64,000 nucleotides of DNA from NCBI GenBank assembly GCA_029207755.1, contig JARCOQ010000002.1:61023420-61087419 (forward strand), read 5' to 3'. Of the stretch, positions 61,354-64,000 are shown piece after piece; the stretch's first letter is position 1, and each line of letters starts with the position of its first letter. Made by a program: the position numbers and the translations under genes. The stretch comes from Chamaea fasciata (taxonomy: Eukaryota > Chordata > Aves > Passeriformes > Sylviidae). The notes beneath the pieces were generated by a model, which worked only from the letters and a program-made list of their open reading frames with translations, did not search any database and was not told where the DNA came from.

Positions 61354-64000
61354 GCTGCTATATCTCATTCAGCATGTGCCAAACACTGTAATCTGCACCA
61401 AAATTATATTAGGCTCCATTAAAAAGACCTTAGGTAAAATGAATTGAAAATCACTCTAAAGCAGCAGACTATCATTGATGCTTTTAGCAATTTTTGAAAA
61501 ATAACAAATAATTTCAAGAGCAAAAATTAAATTTCCCTTCAATTTTCCATATCAATATTACTCATAACAATATATTCCTTTTAATATGTATATTTTTGTA
61601 ATTAGGGACAACATTGAATGTGTATTCCTTTATATTTTTTATTTGGTTGGTTGTTTTCCCATCTGACACAGACAAACTCTTAGGACTCTGATTTCAGGAC
61701 CAACAGTTTTAAAGGCAGTGCATTTCAGCAATCACCTTACTACACTGAACCTGAGAATCACTTTTATTTTTAATTCTGCCACTACATTCTGTGTGTAAGA
61801 TAATAGAAGTTACTTTTCACTTTTTACCTAACCTGCACTTTTTTCACTCGGTCCATTAACTTCGGAGTCCTTAAGGAAACAGACATTTTTATGTATGTTT
61901 AGAAAGCTGCAAGCACAATCCAAAGTCCATGTTCTACCTTGTAGACAAATGTTCAACCTCTTTTAATTCAGTTCACACTATGTGCTGCCTGGTGCTCTTT
62001 TATAGTTATCTTCTGATTTTGAGATCCATCACCTCCCTTCAGCCAAATGACACCAAAAGTTATATTCTTCCTGTCAGTCAAGATTTAATATATATTTGCC
62101 TTTAAAAATCCTTTGAACCTTACATTCCTTGAAAAAGAAGCTTTTGGCCATCATTGATATCTAACTCTAAGGCTTCTTTCAGGATCTTCATTATCTGACA
62201 GTAGCTATTTTTTGCTTATCTAAGTGCATTACAAGTTAAGGAATTATCTATCTTCTAAATAAATTAAAATGTTTTGAAACACTTATGAACAGAAAAAGAA
62301 ATTCACTTTTATCTCTAATTGAAAAGAAGAGAAAAATTAATATCTATTAATTCAATTTTTGTTCTCTTAGACTGTATTAATTCATAACCCATAAGACTCT
62401 CTCTTGGCCAGGGCATCTACGTTTTAATAATTTGCAATTTTGACACTCAAGACATGCAGTGTAAAATTATCAAAATTTCCACTGATAAGTCCCTTAAGTA
62501 ACAAGTTTCATTATCCACTTTAGCTCTAAGAGATAAAAAAAAAAACCCATATAACTACCACAGAAAAGTTGGACTCTAGGTTTGATTGGTTTCATTTAAG
62601 CTGCTGCTCAGACTAAGAAGTAATTTTCCTTATTATCCCTTGCCTTCAAAGAATTGAGAAACGTCAAAGCATGAAATTTAGTCATAAAGCACCCAGTGCT
62701 TCTTCTCTATAGAAACAGTTATTTTTCCTTCAAGAATTTCTATTATAATCTCTTTCTTTCTGTATCAAACATTCACTTTTCTAATGGTTTTTCCTTATAC
62801 CATTTTAATAGCATCAAATCTTAAACTAAGTAAAACTGCATCTGAACAGAGATTACTTAAAAAGGTGTGAAAGAAGAAATTTAGTGTCTCTGGAAAGTGT
62901 TAAGGATGGATTTATTGTTATCTTATTTCTAATATCTTAATATCCTTTCTGGGGTCACTTTCTGTCTTTGGCATCTTACAAAATTGGAGCCTAAGACTAA
63001 ACAAAACAACCAACAGAAAAATCAAGCAAAAAAATTCCCTGATATGGGACATGGGAGGAAAAGGTTTTGAGTGGGAAATGTTAGGAGAAAAAAATACTGC
63101 TAAATAAAACTATTTTAATAGCAGAAGAAGTAAGACTCTCACAGAGAGTCTGAATGATAAATAGATGATTCAAAAAAAGTGATGAAACAAAATTGTTTGC
63201 ATCACTGCCACAATGGCAGAACAAAAGAAAAGAAGTTCACATCTCAGAGAGAAGTATCAGAGACTTACAGGAGAATATTGGCAGAAAATATTTCAAATAA
63301 TTAAGTTGATGAATACTATTCAACCTGTCTCATTCTGTTTATTATCATTTGTTCACAGTTTGGGAGCAATAGGTATTATAGGCCTATGAATTCTGTAGGA
63401 ACTTAACTAGGAAACTCTTCAAAGGAATGAGAAAATTATGAAAGCAAACATCCAGCTGCTTTTCAACTAAAATAATAACTTAACAAGGACTCTTAGGGAA
63501 ATGTAGAGAATCACAAACAAGCAATTTTGGTTTCTCTACTTTGAAGATATTACAACCCAGAATAGAATAAGTGGAGATGGTGGTAAATGTAACTATTAGA
63601 GTCAACAAAGCTTGTATAAAGAAATGTTTTGAAAAGAATTAGAGTTTTTGAAGAAATATATACGCATATAAACTAGAGTAATCCACAATGTAAATGTGAT
63701 TATATTGGAAAATTTTCTGACAGCTCTTCTTGAAAGGAATGGAGAAAACATTCTCTTCAAGAGGGTGTTGTAGGCAAGACACAAAAAATGAAAACCCTGG
63801 ATCAATAGGCTGGAGTCTGTCTAATCAGCAGAGTCCTTGCTGTGCTTGTGACTGAGAAGTGTAACTTTTGAGGGGTAGGAGTCAATTCTAAGAGGTCATA
63901 TCTGTTGGAAACTGTCCTGCTACAAATCCTAATCCCAGCAGTGTGGAAGACAAGCAAGAACCCCACAATCATTATTAATAGCCAAAGTGAATAAACATCC
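61354..64000. other. Unique AT-rich non-coding DNA to the right edge
   Basis: No gene or transposable element is recognised. Short T/G and A/C patches occur near 61640-61655 and 63000-63030. Confidence 0.5.

Overview
The window looks like AT-rich, gene-poor nuclear DNA from a bird. The main evidence is seven fragments of the CR1 LINE, which dominates bird genomes. Five of them carry its recognisable 3' end, and two of those run into (ATTCT)-type tail repeats. There are also two near full-length solo LTRs of a common avian endogenous-retrovirus family and a third LTR of another family at the left edge. I cannot name the species. A songbird or close relative is my guess, based on remembered LTR families and not on a search.

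I see no convincing protein-coding gene, tRNA, rRNA, CRISPR array or prokaryotic feature. The longest open frames (about 100-165 codons) are antisense readings of LTRs, low-complexity A/C tracts, or frames with no recognisable domain. Most of the window is therefore intergenic DNA or a very large intron.

Layout: 1-381 LTR end; 543-617 T/G tract; 1.55-1.98 kb CR1 plus microsatellite; 2-12 kb unique AT-rich DNA; 12.06-12.80 kb CR1; 13.1-14.1 kb 9-bp minisatellite and an unrecognised GC-richer block; 17.7-18.3 kb CR1 (minus); 24.57-25.37 kb A/C tract followed by a solo LTR; 25.96 kb 46-bp tandem duplication; 28.05 kb run of 43 A; 28.74 kb MIR-like SINE; 29.3 kb old CR1 (minus); 31.45 kb T/G tract with a two-tetrad G-quadruplex motif; 33.62-34.20 kb second solo LTR; 42.2-45.6 kb repeat cluster of three CR1s, an LTR-like repeat, microsatellites and an A/C tract; 46.2 kb T/G tract; 49.5-49.9 kb possible degenerate LTR; 53.4 kb 24-bp tandem duplication; 58.9 and 59.5 kb A/C and T/G tracts; 60.1-61.4 kb unrecognised GC-richer block.

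Nothing here supports a new multi-gene system. The points most worth checking are the strand-pure A/C (T/G) tracts, including a CCAAAAA/CCAAAA array, the MIR-like relic, the candidate degenerate LTR, and the two GC-richer unrecognised blocks. No similarity search was run. Family names rest on recognition of consensus-like sequence and boundaries are approximate.
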